From the NCBI RefSeq assembly GCF_026914185.1, contig NC_070572.1, positions 3,100,001-3,164,000 on the forward strand: DNA of 64,000 bases. The letters are read 5' to 3'. Under the pieces are notes generated by a model, which was not told where the DNA came from, did no database searches, and saw only the letters and a list, made by a program, of their open reading frames with translations. How positions within the stretch are numbered: position 1 is the first letter of the stretch; every line of letters starts with the position of its first letter. This document shows positions 32,710 through 43,147 of this stretch, piece after piece. Both the position numbers and the translations under genes were made by a program. The DNA is from Puccinia triticina. Taxonomy: Eukaryota; Basidiomycota; Pucciniomycetes; Pucciniales; Pucciniaceae.

Positions 32710-33770
32710 CAGGTACCTCTTTGCAGGTACCTTGTGTTCGTGGGCGGGTTCCTGTTGGCGGCTAGCAGGTACCCGCCGGCGGGTGCGGGTGTCTGGCCTG
32801 ATGAGCTGCTACCCCAATACCCGTCTACCTCGCCAAGTGGAATCCCTCATGGCGAGCGGTATACAAACAACCCCTTGCCAAGAGGGATTCCACTCGGTGA
32901 GCTGGTATACATATACCAACTCGCCAAGATGGATCCTTCTTGGCGAGTGGGTATACTACACATACACCAGCTCGTCGCCGAGAGGGATTCCTCTTGACGG
33001 GCTGGTATGATACTCCAGCTCGCCAAGAGGGCTTCATCTCGGCGAGCTGGTATACATATACCAACTCGCCAAGATAGATTGCTCTTGGCGAGTGGGTTCA
33101 CACACACCAGCTTGTCAGATTCCTCTCGACGGGCTGGTATGTATAATGTACACCAGCTTGCCAAGATGACTTCCTCCCGGCGGGCTGGTATGCGGACACC
33201 AGCTTGCCAAGACTTCCTCTTGACTGGCTGGTATACATCCACCAGCTCGCCGTGAGGGCTTCCTCTCGGCTGGCTGGTATACATACACCAGCTCGCCGAG
33301 AGGGCTTCCTCTCGGCTGGCTGGTATACATACATCAGCTCGCCGAGAGGGCTTCCTCTCGGCTGGCTGGTATACATACACCAGCTCGCCGAGAGGGCTTC
33401 ACGCCAGCTCGTCGAGAGGGCTTCCTCTCGGCTGGCTGGTATACATATACCAGCTCGCCGAGAGGGCTTCCTCTCGGCGGGCTGGAACACGTACACCAGC
33501 TCGCCAAGAGGGCTTTCTGTCGGCCGGCTGGAACACGTACACCAGCTCGCCAAGAGGGCTTCCTCTCGGCGGGGTGGTATACATACACTCACTGGCCGAG
33601 AAGGCTTCCTTGCTTACGTAGCCGCAAAAAATCTCCACACCCGCAGGTACCCGGGTACCTGCTTCCTGCTCCTCAGAGGGGTGCCGGTGCGGGTGCAGGT
33701 GCTGAGAATTAGTGGTTTTTTTGGGGAGGTACCCACACCTGTGGCGGGTACCCGGGTATCAAGTGACATC
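32710..33770. repeat. 46-bp hairpin minisatellite within GGTACC array
   Basis: Between about 32830 and 33610 a 46-bp unit CCAGCTCGCCGAGAGGGC..TCTCGGCTGGCTGG is repeated; each unit is itself an imperfect palindrome ending TATACATACA. At 33244, 33290 and 33336 the period is exactly 46. The flanks (32710-32825, 33640-33770) are rich in GCAGGTACC / GGTACCCGC. Frames through it give repetitive peptides and are not genes. Confidence 0.85.
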
Positions 33771-35974
33771 TTCATGCGGTATACCCAACGTAATGAGTTC
33801 ATTTGTGTGCAACTGAAATTGACAACACTTTTTTTTGATATTTAGCTTGGTGCCAGCACTTATCCTTGCAATTGGGACTACAAATTCTTGGGGTATATTG
33901 CTGATTGCAAAAGTGTTTTCTTAATGATTGATTTCAGTCTAGCACGTTCCACCCCTTGATATGACAGCTTTATTTTGTTAAATTTTGATGTTTGACAATC
34001 TAGATGGCCCATATCTCAGGACTGATAGGCAAACCAGTGGAAACCAACCCTGTTGAGGAGTATGATGTGGTGATAAAGACAAACACAAAATGTCACAATG
34101 ACCACGGTCAAGAATGATATGTTTCTGAAAGGATAAAAATGAAACAATCAAGGATTGAATCTAGAAGGCGGTGTTTGCGGGCTGCCAGGGCGGGCCACAA
34201 AATCACAAAATTGCGGCCATAGCGGTGGCTAAGCCAAGCTTTGTAGATTAAGCGCGCCTAGCTTTGTAGATTAAGCGCAAGCGGTGATCAAGAACTGCAA
34301 GGCTCTTCTGGAAGAATTGTTGAGCTTGGGCATAACTGGAAGCAAGGTCAAGAAGATCTGTGATCTATGTTGAACCCACCCCTTTGTTCAAAAAGGATCC
34401 TTCACTTTTCGCCTGAAGAGACTCTCACTCTTGAGGTGATTCCTTTTTTCCAAGACTTGTTTACTATTAACAATTCCATTTCTGGTGACAACAAGCCCAT
34501 GTACCAGGATAAGTCCAGCTATGAAGGTACCTCAGCAATCAACACATGTCTTAGGAGATGGGCAAGAAGGCCAACTTCATGCATTGCGTTGTCCAGAAGC
34601 TAGATTTTTGATGCTTTTGAGCAACCTTTTCTTGTCATCATCTCACTCCCCAAAGCCTTCAGGCCAAAAGCAGTGGAGTACTTCATCAACCATTCCAAGA
34701 CAAGGCTGGTTGTCAACGCCTGCCACATCATTCATGAGCTGCACTACGCACATGTGACCTTGTACATTAAGGTCATCATCTCTGCCAAAAGCAAAGGAAC
34801 TCCAGCCTGTTGAGCCCAAAACTGTCTTTTCTGGGGACCAGCCCCGGCGCCTGAAGTGATTGGACTAACAGCTTGGCATCAGCATCCAAGAAATTGAAGC
34901 AAGGATTTTGGACGCAGCACTTTCTTTGGGAAAAAAAGTTACACATATGTACTGAAATCAACACCCTTTCACCAAAGCTTGAAGTTGTTCCCATCCTACA
35001 GCTCACATTCCTTCAAGTCCAGCCTCACTGAATTCATTTGGCTGCACCTCTGAGACACTTGGGATGCTCAAAGGGGTTGCATGACTTAATCAAACCATTG
35101 CTCTTGTGTGGTTGGGCAACTGACCTGGCTCAGGTTGGACAAAAGGGCACAACATTGTGTTCTTCTCTAAACTCAGTGGCTACTGTGTCTCAGCCAACAA
35201 ACCTATTTAGCTATGTTTTGAACTGCACTGATCCTCTGGCTAGTAAATTCTGCCTTTCTTTTCCCCCTCCCCCCCACTTCCCCCACATTATGTTATTTGT
35301 GACTCCTTTGACCTGCCAATTTTAGTTTATTTTTTCTGATGCTGGAGATTAGTTTTTTTTTTTTTCTTTTTTTTTTGCTGCAATGTCATGCATCCTGAGG
35401 GAAGTAGAAAAATCAAAATGAGGCCTGTCCTGATTGGGTGTTATTTTTCTTTTTTTGAGTTTTCTCAGATGTGTCGAACTGTGGTGAATGTTGAATGAGT
35501 CCCCTTGAATCTTTTGAACTGACTTACTTGTGATCCATACTTCAAATAAGAAGAAAGCAAAGTTTGATTTTCTCAAACTTATGGGTCTTTGTCAAGTTCC
35601 CCCAGGCTGTTCTGTAAAATCATGAAATGGTTTTACAATGTCCTATATAGTGTTTAGGGTGGTGCCAAAGCTTTTCCACCAGACCTCTGGCTACAAAAAA
35701 TTAATAGGAACCTGTACATACCTGGTAAAATTGCTTTGTTGAAAGGTTTTCCTCCACGGAAAAGTGGGAGAAATACTATGGAAAAATTTTCAAGTTTGAA
35801 TTTGAGCTGGGTGGCCTCTTGCTGTGATGGGGTTTGCAGCGGCGAAGCCGCCTTGACCTCTAGTTGTTTCTATTACATATGGTTCAAACTTATGATGGAG
35901 TGTAGTGAGACTCTGGGAGGTCTGATTTCGCCCTGGTACTATGGTTTGACTTTGGCTTGCATTGGCTGAGGGTC

Positions 35975-36570
35975 CCACTGTCACACAAACTTATAATGCG
36001 TGTGGGCTTGTGTGACAACTTGTGTCACACAAACGTACGCCCCCACGTTTGCGTGACACATTGTCCATCACAAAACAATATTGCACCACACTGAGTGCCC
36101 CTGCAGAACCAGGGGATTCAGAGAATCCTTGACAAATTTTACTTTATTTTCATACATCTGTACATAAATCTCTTTGAGGAGATCTTCTGAAGTCATTCAC
36201 AAACCCTGTGTAATCTGGGGCCCCCCTGGACTTGTCCCAGAATTTAAACTCCCTGGGGAAGAAATTTAGCAGCTGAAGAATATTTTACACAAATTTACAC
36301 ATGCATGGTGGTGTGTCACATTTTTTATCACCAAGCTGAGTGCGCATGCAGCACCACAGGCTTATGTGGACCATTCACAAATTGTATGTAATTTTCAGCA
36401 ATATGTATAAATATAATCTTAGGGAGATTTTATGAAGTCAGGTCCAACTCCTAGTTAATGTGAGGTTTTTTCCCATGGAATTTTCCCTGAGCTTCAGCTA
36501 TGTTTTGAAAAAATTCAGCAACTGAAGAATGTGTCACACAAATGTGCATGTGCATGTTTTTGTGACACTA
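35975..36570. repeat. TGTCACACAAACGT motif array
   Basis: TGTCACACAAACGTACG, CACGTTTGCGTGACAC, TGTGTCACATTTTT and TGTCACACAAATGTGCATG recur in both orientations with long spacers. Related to the single hairpin at 8600. Confidence 0.5.
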
Positions 36571-36917
36571 ACATACATAAAGATTTTTGGAATTTATGAT
36601 AAACACATGAGAAATCCAATATATCATTCCTGTGAAAAACCCCTTTTTTCTGCAAAGTATCTGATATTGCTTTGCAAGGCATTTTGAAATGTGTTCTAAA
36701 ATAGTTCCAATAATACATAGAGTCAAGTTTGGGCTGGTTTTCAATCAAATTCAACCCTTTTTCAGCATTCCTTCAGCTCAATTGAGCATCATCTCAACAT
36801 GAATTCATCATGACTTGAGCGTGTTTTGAGGTTAATGTTCCAGGATATATCTAACAGGGCTCTAAAAAAATATTGTGTGATGGCACTTGCACGCAAGTGC
36901 CAAGCAAACTCCCATGG

Positions 36918-38820
36918 CCCTTAGTCTTTAACCAGTGCCTCCGCCCCAGCTCCACCCGCTTTGGCTTTTCTGGCTCACCTGCTGGCGCGCCGCTGCTATC
37001 AGTCCACAATTTTGGTCCGCCGCAGTCCAGTCCTGCCTATCTGCTCCAGTCCGGGTCCCCAATCCAAATTCCGTGTTCTCCCAAACCGTGCATTCTGTCC
37101 ACACGCAACTTTCTGTAAACTTTCTTACTGTGCTTTTCTGACATCATCCTCAGTGCTTATGTCACCAAAATGCACTCTGCACTCAGCCGCTTTGTGCATT
37201 CCCGCCCGTGCTATTGCTGAGTTGAAATTCTTCCACGCCTGCCCATATAAATCACCACAATGTTGGGGAGCAGTCCTCCCAACATAAACTGCATTTGGTA
37301 GTTGGAAGTCAAATTTTAGTTAGTCAATTAATCAAGACCCTACCATTATTGGCAACGTAACTACCCATCATTGCCGGGGGGGATGGATATGAAGGAGTTT
37401 GAAGTGGGAGAAAATAAGCTAAGGAGCTTCTGATTTCAATGGTGCAAAAGTAAAAGTGAGCATCAGAAGTCTGGAGGGGGATATTGGGTAAAATGTGGCC
37501 AAGTCAGGTCTCCCCTGCCATTTGGCTCAAGTCTTTAGAGCCAGAAAAGCCATATTAGGTGCAATTGCCTCCTTTGGAATCAGAGTTCACTATGCTCCCC
37601 AAGGAGGGTCTACTTATGTTAATTTTAATCTACATATCATGATTGATGAAGAGATCATGTGGTTCCATCTTCATTCTTGATGCCAGCACTACTCAGCTTA
37701 TCACTAAAGTAAGGGGCTTCCTGTCAGTTCTGCAGCCCCAGTTCTGCAGGGGCCGCCCGGCTGTAGAACTGATGGGATGTCTACCAGTGTCATAGGCAGG
37801 CCTGCAGGAAGCAGTCCAGGAGTCACTTTTCTTGCCACTTGGTGCTGTTTTTATTTTTAGTTTTAAGTGCTGATTGATTAAACATTGCACACTATGGTGA
37901 TATTAAAGGTGTTCAAAGTTGGTTTGCATAGTTTTACGCATGCATAAATCATAAAATCATAAAAATAAATTTGCAGGTGATATAAATGTCTGATTATGTA
38001 ATACAAAATTTCCTCACCAAAATATTTTTATAATTTTATGATTTACTAGAGGCCAAGGCGGCTGCGCCGCTGCAATTTGAAGGAGTTAAATTTTCTGTCT
38101 TTGTAGCTCTGTACAAGATAAATTCACATAAAATCCATCTCATTTTTCTACTATGCAGCATCTCAGATAAATAATTAGGTTTTCATAGGTACAAAACCAA
38201 ATTTCAAAATGACACACTTGTCTTGGCTACTGAATTCCACAGCTGTTAAATGTATAATTTTTTTTCAAAATTGTGTGGAGCTCAGCAGCCCGGCAGGGCC
38301 GCAGAGGCACTTACTGTACATGACAACCAGTAACAGCTGCAAAGAAAAGAAGAACAGCATGGTGTGTCTGAGTTTGGTTCTGGTTAAAACAAAAAGAGGT
38401 GGTGGGAAAGGTATTCCAAATTGCAGAGATGTATACAAAAAGTGGTGGATGATGTTGAGGAATGGAGCATTTTGGGGGTGATGATTCTCCCTGACTTTCA
38501 GGTCATGGTTTTCAAGGAGGACCAACTTGTATGTGAACTGACTGCCTAGATGGGAAATGGCCAAGGCCCAATCAAGCAGAGAATTCAACACCTTGAGGGG
38601 ACAGAATAGAAATCCATACTGAGCCCCCATCTGCAGGGGACTCTGTAGTACCATCCTTTGTCAGGGAACAGTTCATAAAAAAAATGTTCTGATCAATGGA
38701 AGGGCCAGATGGCATAAGATTTTCTAGGGAGTACTCTAGTAAAGAAGGGCTACCCAGGCAAAAATAGAAAGAACAAAATTGTCTTCACATGACATGGTAC
38801 ATGATGTGGAGCCCAACCAA
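36918..38820. other. No gene recognised
   Basis: Mixed sequence after the TIR element. Short frames only. GTTCTGCAG / CTGCAG words cluster near 37710-37805. Nothing else supported. Confidence 0.4.
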
Positions 38821-40086
38821 TCAGGAAATTTTCCAGGGAGGAGAGAATGAGTGGAAGAGGCTCTGTTTCTTCTGGAAGACCAACTGTTCAAGGGATGGGA
38901 CGAGAAAAGGCATGATGTCTTGCATGACCGGGCGAAAGTTCTGGGTGATGATGCTATTGAAGCTGAAAGACAAAGAATCAGTGGTTTGCTGGAAGAACTT
39001 CTGGAACAATGAGGTGAGATTCAAGAAGACTGCTGGAAAAAAACATACAGGTCAGCGTGAGTCTAAAGAAGTCAATTATGATGCGCACTCACAAGCAGAA
39101 ATTTGGGTAAAAGGGCTTTTGCCAAAGGTGGTTTGCAACAAGCTCTTGAAGTTAGTGAACTGGATCATAGTGCTTGAAGCAACGCTGCTAGAATGGCCCG
39201 GGTTCTACAAGAGAAAAGAGAGGATAAACAGGTTGCTCTTGTGAAAACAGAAAATTTTGTTGGAAAGCTACTTACGTTGAAGCAAATACCACATCCGTTG
39301 GCTTCGTTCAAGGTGGCCTGGAAAGAAGCAGTGAGTTTCTGAACTCTTTGGTATGCAATATCTTGGGTGAGATGCCCGCTTGCAAGTTGGGATTGGAGGC
39401 CGCCAATCATCCTGTTGAGGCTTTGGAAGCTGGAGCGGATAGAGGACAAGCTGGAACTTTGCTGGCTTGTTGAGAAGCTGCATCTGCCGGCCCCGAATCA
39501 ACGGTGTATCCGCTGCGCTACGCTAAAAAAAGCGGCCTTTTAGCGTAGCGCAGCGGTTGACCGCTACGTGACCAGACCAAAAAGCGATAGCGCAGCGAGA
39601 ACACCGCTGCGCTACTCGCTACGCGCAGCGATTGTCCGCTACCCTCCCAGGGCCATTAGCGAAAGCGCAGCGAAAGCGAAAATTCGCTACGCTACCCGCT
39701 AAATTAGCGGATAGCGGAACAGTTTTGTGTTCTAAACATGTTTTTACATACATTAAACCCTTTTTCCTTTTTTTTTCTTGGATCCCACATGGCATAGAGA
39801 AAAGCGGCGCTGACCGCTACGTGATTGCTTCTTTAGCGCGCTATTTTTTGAATGTTTTTCCGGGAAAATCAAAAAGCGCGTAGCGCGTAGCGCAGCGACC
39901 CGAAAAATCGCTGCGCTAACCGCTTTGCTGCGCTATATGCAGCGCAGCGGATACACCGTTGCCCGAATCCACCCATGGTACCAGCAGTGGAGCTGTTGGT
40001 GTTCAATTGTTGATTGAAGATTTTGCTGCTCAATTGTTGTATGGTGGGCAGGAGGGCATGGTCCCTTGAATGACTGGTCCAAAGTT
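38821..40086 (-). pseudogene. Small multi-exon gene split by a MITE
   Basis: Unrecognised gene. Exon A runs 40086 to 39276 once the MITE (39499-39960) and one target duplication are removed, then exon B 39204-39093 and exon C 39032-38821 (stop). The introns are short (71 and 60 nt) with GTAAGT and GTGAGT donors, and phases agree. The joined protein is helical and Ser/Gln-rich (TIQQLSSKIFNQQLNTNSS, SLNRMIGGLQSQLASGHL, CGICFN, PVMQDIMPFLVPSLEQLVF). This style is common in rust secreted proteins, but the N-terminus and any signal peptide were not found; an acceptor CCCCTAG with CTAAC branch site at 40087 implies an upstream exon. With the MITE present the frame is broken. Confidence 0.5.
39499..39960. 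mobile_element. hAT-like MITE (462 bp) in a host exon
   Basis: Tips CAACGGTGTATCCGCTGCGC and its complement (about 20 bp); duplication CCCGAAT (7 bp perfect, 8 bp with one mismatch) at 39492-39498 and 39962-39968. The interior is rich in GCGTAGCG, GCGCAGCG and complements around a central non-array stretch near 39730-39800. Confidence 0.9.
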
Positions 40087-40483
40087 CTAGGGGATAAGGT
40101 TAGTGGAGATGAACAACAAAAATGGTGGCGCTTTAATTTCTGGAACAACAAGGTGATCATTGGTGGACTTGTGTTGAGTTAGGTTGAGTTTGACTCCCAG
40201 GAGGCCTGTTCAAGTCAGGGATCCTCCGCATTTGGTGCCGAGGTGACACTTTTTTGTCACAAGTCCGAAACTCGAAGATTTTATTCAATTCAAACATCCG
40301 CCCGTGTTAAGCTTACATAAACATACCATACACTAACACTACATTACCATTCCCGCAAACATCCCATTCCCAAGCAAGCTCCCCGCAACTCGACTCGATT
40401 GGAAACCTCACCAACCAACCAGTCCCGGTTTTCATCGACGATTCCACTCGACCTGACGATTATTCACCCCTCCATCGGACAGC

Positions 40484-42182
40484 ATGCCACCCAAAAAGAA
40501 TGACAAGGCCGGCGGCTCGACCTCCAAAATTGTGGCCGACAAAACGTGAGAATCAGTTTCTTTCAGCCGGCATTCTTCACCCGCTTACTCTGCATTTCGT
40601 CTTCTGCCTCAGGTTCGGCATGAAGGTTAGTGGCGGATGTGACCGCGTCGACGACCGCTTTCGTCCAGCTGACTGATCCATCGCCAACCAATAGAACAAG
40701 AAGGGTGCCAAAGGCCAAGCAGCAGTCGCTCTGGCGAAACAACAAGCCGCGCAAGTCGGCAAAAATAAGGAAGCTATGTCGAAGGATAAGGCAAGAATGG
40801 ACAAGGAAAGGGAGAAAGAACAGGAGCGGAAGAGGAGGGAAGAATTAAACGAGATCTTCAAACCTGTTCAAGTTGCCCAAAAGGTCGGCCAGCTTCATCT
40901 CGAAAGTATCAACGAAACATCAATGCGACTGATAACTGACTAGCTGAAGAGCTTTTCCTCAACCGAAATCAGGTTCCTTTCGGCACTGATCCCAAGACGA
41001 TCTTATGCCAATATTTCAAGACGGGAACATGCGAAAAAGGGTAAGCAGACAGTAATAAACAGTTGTTTTTGAGCCTATCAGCCATTGATCGCCCCTCAAC
41101 ACCTCGTACAATATAGGAACAAGTGTAAATTTAGCCATGATCTCAACGTCGACCGAAAGACAACGAAGAAAGATCTATATACCGACGGGCGAGATACCAA
41201 AGAAACAGGTAAATAACACCATGGTCGTGCGGATCTTAAACCGTTTCGACAACGCTACTTACCTGCTTTTTTGGCATGGTAGATACCATGGACACATGGG
41301 ACGATGCCAAACTCCAAAGCGTCGTCATTTCCAAGCACGGAAACCCCAAAACGACCACAGACAGTCAGCAGCTCAGATTCCGCACTCTCATTCGCTGCTC
41401 AGTCATCTAGTTTCTTTCGGAGCTCTCTGACATCGGTTTGTCCTTCCCAGTTGTATGCAAAAACTTCATCGAAGCCATCGAATCAGGGAAATACGGGTGG
41501 TTTTGGGTGAGTGAAATTCAGGATGGGGAGGGGGGGGGGGAGCGAATGAGCTAAGGAAGGTTGGACCAGTTTCAGACTGACTGAATCATGCCGGATAGGA
41601 ATGCCCATCAGGCGGGTTGAACTGTAAATACCGGCATGCGCTGCCGCCGGGGTTTGTGCTCAAGGCGCAGAAGAAGAAGGACGCGGAGGAGGCGAAGAAG
41701 AACGAGCTCAGTCTGGAGGACTTCCTGGAGCGGGAGCGGCATCAGCTCGGCAAGACGCTCACCCCGGTCACCAAGGACTCGTTCGCCAAGTGGAAGGCCG
41801 AGCGTCTGTCGAAGAAACAAGTCGAAGAAGAGGGCAAACGGAAGTTGAAAGAGCAGCAGGCTGCCGCCGGAAGGATGAACGGCATGAGTGGAAGAGACCT
41901 GTTCACGTGCGCCCGCTCTTTTTCTCTCGTTCTCTTGCTAATCGTCCAACGAGGAAAACTGATCGATTGGCGGGATCACCCAACAGCTTCGACACGACGG
42001 GCGTGTATGGAGACGATGCCTACTCAGACGACGAAGGGCCCGACGAGACAGGCGAAGAAGACTGGGATCTGAACAAGTACCGCCAAGAGACTGAGGCTGA
42101 GCGCACAAGATTAGAGGAGGAGCGGATCGCCAAATTGGGCGGGATCGGGGTCGGAGTGGGCAGTCTGAGTCTGGGCGAATAA
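40484..42182 (+). CDS. TMA46: CCCH zinc-finger protein, ZC3H15/Tma46 family
   Basis: DRG-family-regulatory protein 1 type: in yeast and animals the orthologue binds and stabilises the translation GTPase Rbg1/DRG1 on ribosomes. Nine exons: 40484-40545, 40613-40625 (13 nt), 40695-40883, 40973-41040, 41117-41208, 41283-41362, 41451-41506, 41599-41906, 41987-42182; about 354 residues. Seen: MPPKKN start, [24 protein letters not shown], finger 1 C-X7-C-X5-C-X3-H ([20 protein letters not shown]), finger 2 with the family's long first loop ([24 protein letters not shown]), [20 protein letters not shown] and an acidic tail [19 protein letters not shown]. The exon 6/7 border is one base out of phase with the best GT-AG sites, so it is uncertain. 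Symbol is by orthology. Confidence 0.88.
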
Positions 42183-43147
42183 TAAAAAAAGTCACCAATA
42201 GAGACACTGCTGCTTCCCTCCCTGTTGATCTTACCTGGCCACCTACACCGAGCGCCAAATCCTTCCTCCTTGCTATATCGATCAAGTCGTATTCCCTTCT
42301 GTTTAGCAATACAAGATTGGCCAGTTTTGTACCCCGCATGCCCAAGCAAGATGTGTCCCCAGAGCTCGGGTTTGTTTGCCTCAATATACCCCTCCCTCAT
42401 ACCGAGTCTGCTCCAACTGCTCCACCCATCTGGACGGTGCTTCCTGGATAATATGCAGCAAAGAGGGCTGGGGAGCTCCAGGCGTCGTCCGCCACGATGG
42501 TGGATTGTTGAAAAATTCGGGAATCATGACGCCCATCATCTGCTTTGCACGCACTGACAGGGCCAAGCATTGATACATAGAGAGTGGGGTAACTGTGTGG
42601 CTCCAAGTGTTGCTGGCCCAGCACGCCACAACTGGACCTGCAAAAGGCACCGCACACCTTGCCTGAATGGCCGATCAACTTCGCACAGCACAGGCAGAAA
42701 GACGCTTCGCAGGGAATTCCACTACACACACACGCGCATTACATAACTCCAAAAGACATACAAAAGCGGGGCCATACACTCACAACTCTCCGATAAACAT
42801 CCCAGCTCATTTCTAGCACTCGATCAAGTGGGGGGGTACAAAAGGAAGCGCAGAGAAACAGACTCTATTTTTTGCTTGGGGGGTTTTCCTCTATCGTGAC
42901 TAAGTACATATACGCAAGTATTTAGGTCAGGGCAACTCTAGAACAATAAACAGGGAGCCCTCTCTGGGGTTCCTGAGCAGAAAGGGAAAACAACAACAAC
43001 AACGGTACAAAAAAGGGAGGGGGTTCTAGCCCGACGAAGAAAAGGGGGTGTGGAGGAGGGAGAAGTAGAGGAAGACAATACAACAGCAAGAGTGGGGGTT
43101 TAGTGAAGAAAGAAAGGGCAGAAAGCAAGAGGGGATAAGGGGGGAGG
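42183..43147. other. Convergent 3' intergenic region
   Basis: It lies between the ends of the ZC3H15 gene (plus) and the kinase gene (minus) and must hold both 3' UTRs. No further gene supported; open frames on both strands lack domains. Confidence 0.5.

Larger units (their letters stand above)
31909..36917. mobile_element. 5.0-kb TIR element, sister of 6701-11498
   Basis: The 34-bp terminal inverted repeats (31909-31942 and 36884-36917) start CCATGGGAGTTTGCTCAGC and include the CACTTGC..GCAAGTG palindrome; they differ at three positions. Sub-terminal sequence matches the element at 6.7 kb. It carries a GGTACC/CTCGCCGAGAGG array at about the same relative position as the CGATGACCGG array in its sister. 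No transposase was recognised and no target duplication found. Short frames near 34.4-35.0 kb show no domain. Confidence 0.6.

Noticed and set aside
32825..33610. Repetitive open frames on both strands (up to 213 residues)
   Set aside because: They are translations of the 46-bp minisatellite in several frames and have no domain, start context or introns.
34367..35325. Possible transposase in the 31.9-36.9 kb element
   Set aside because: Frames are short (up to 95 residues), with no DDE motif or zinc finger visible; nothing supports a gene.
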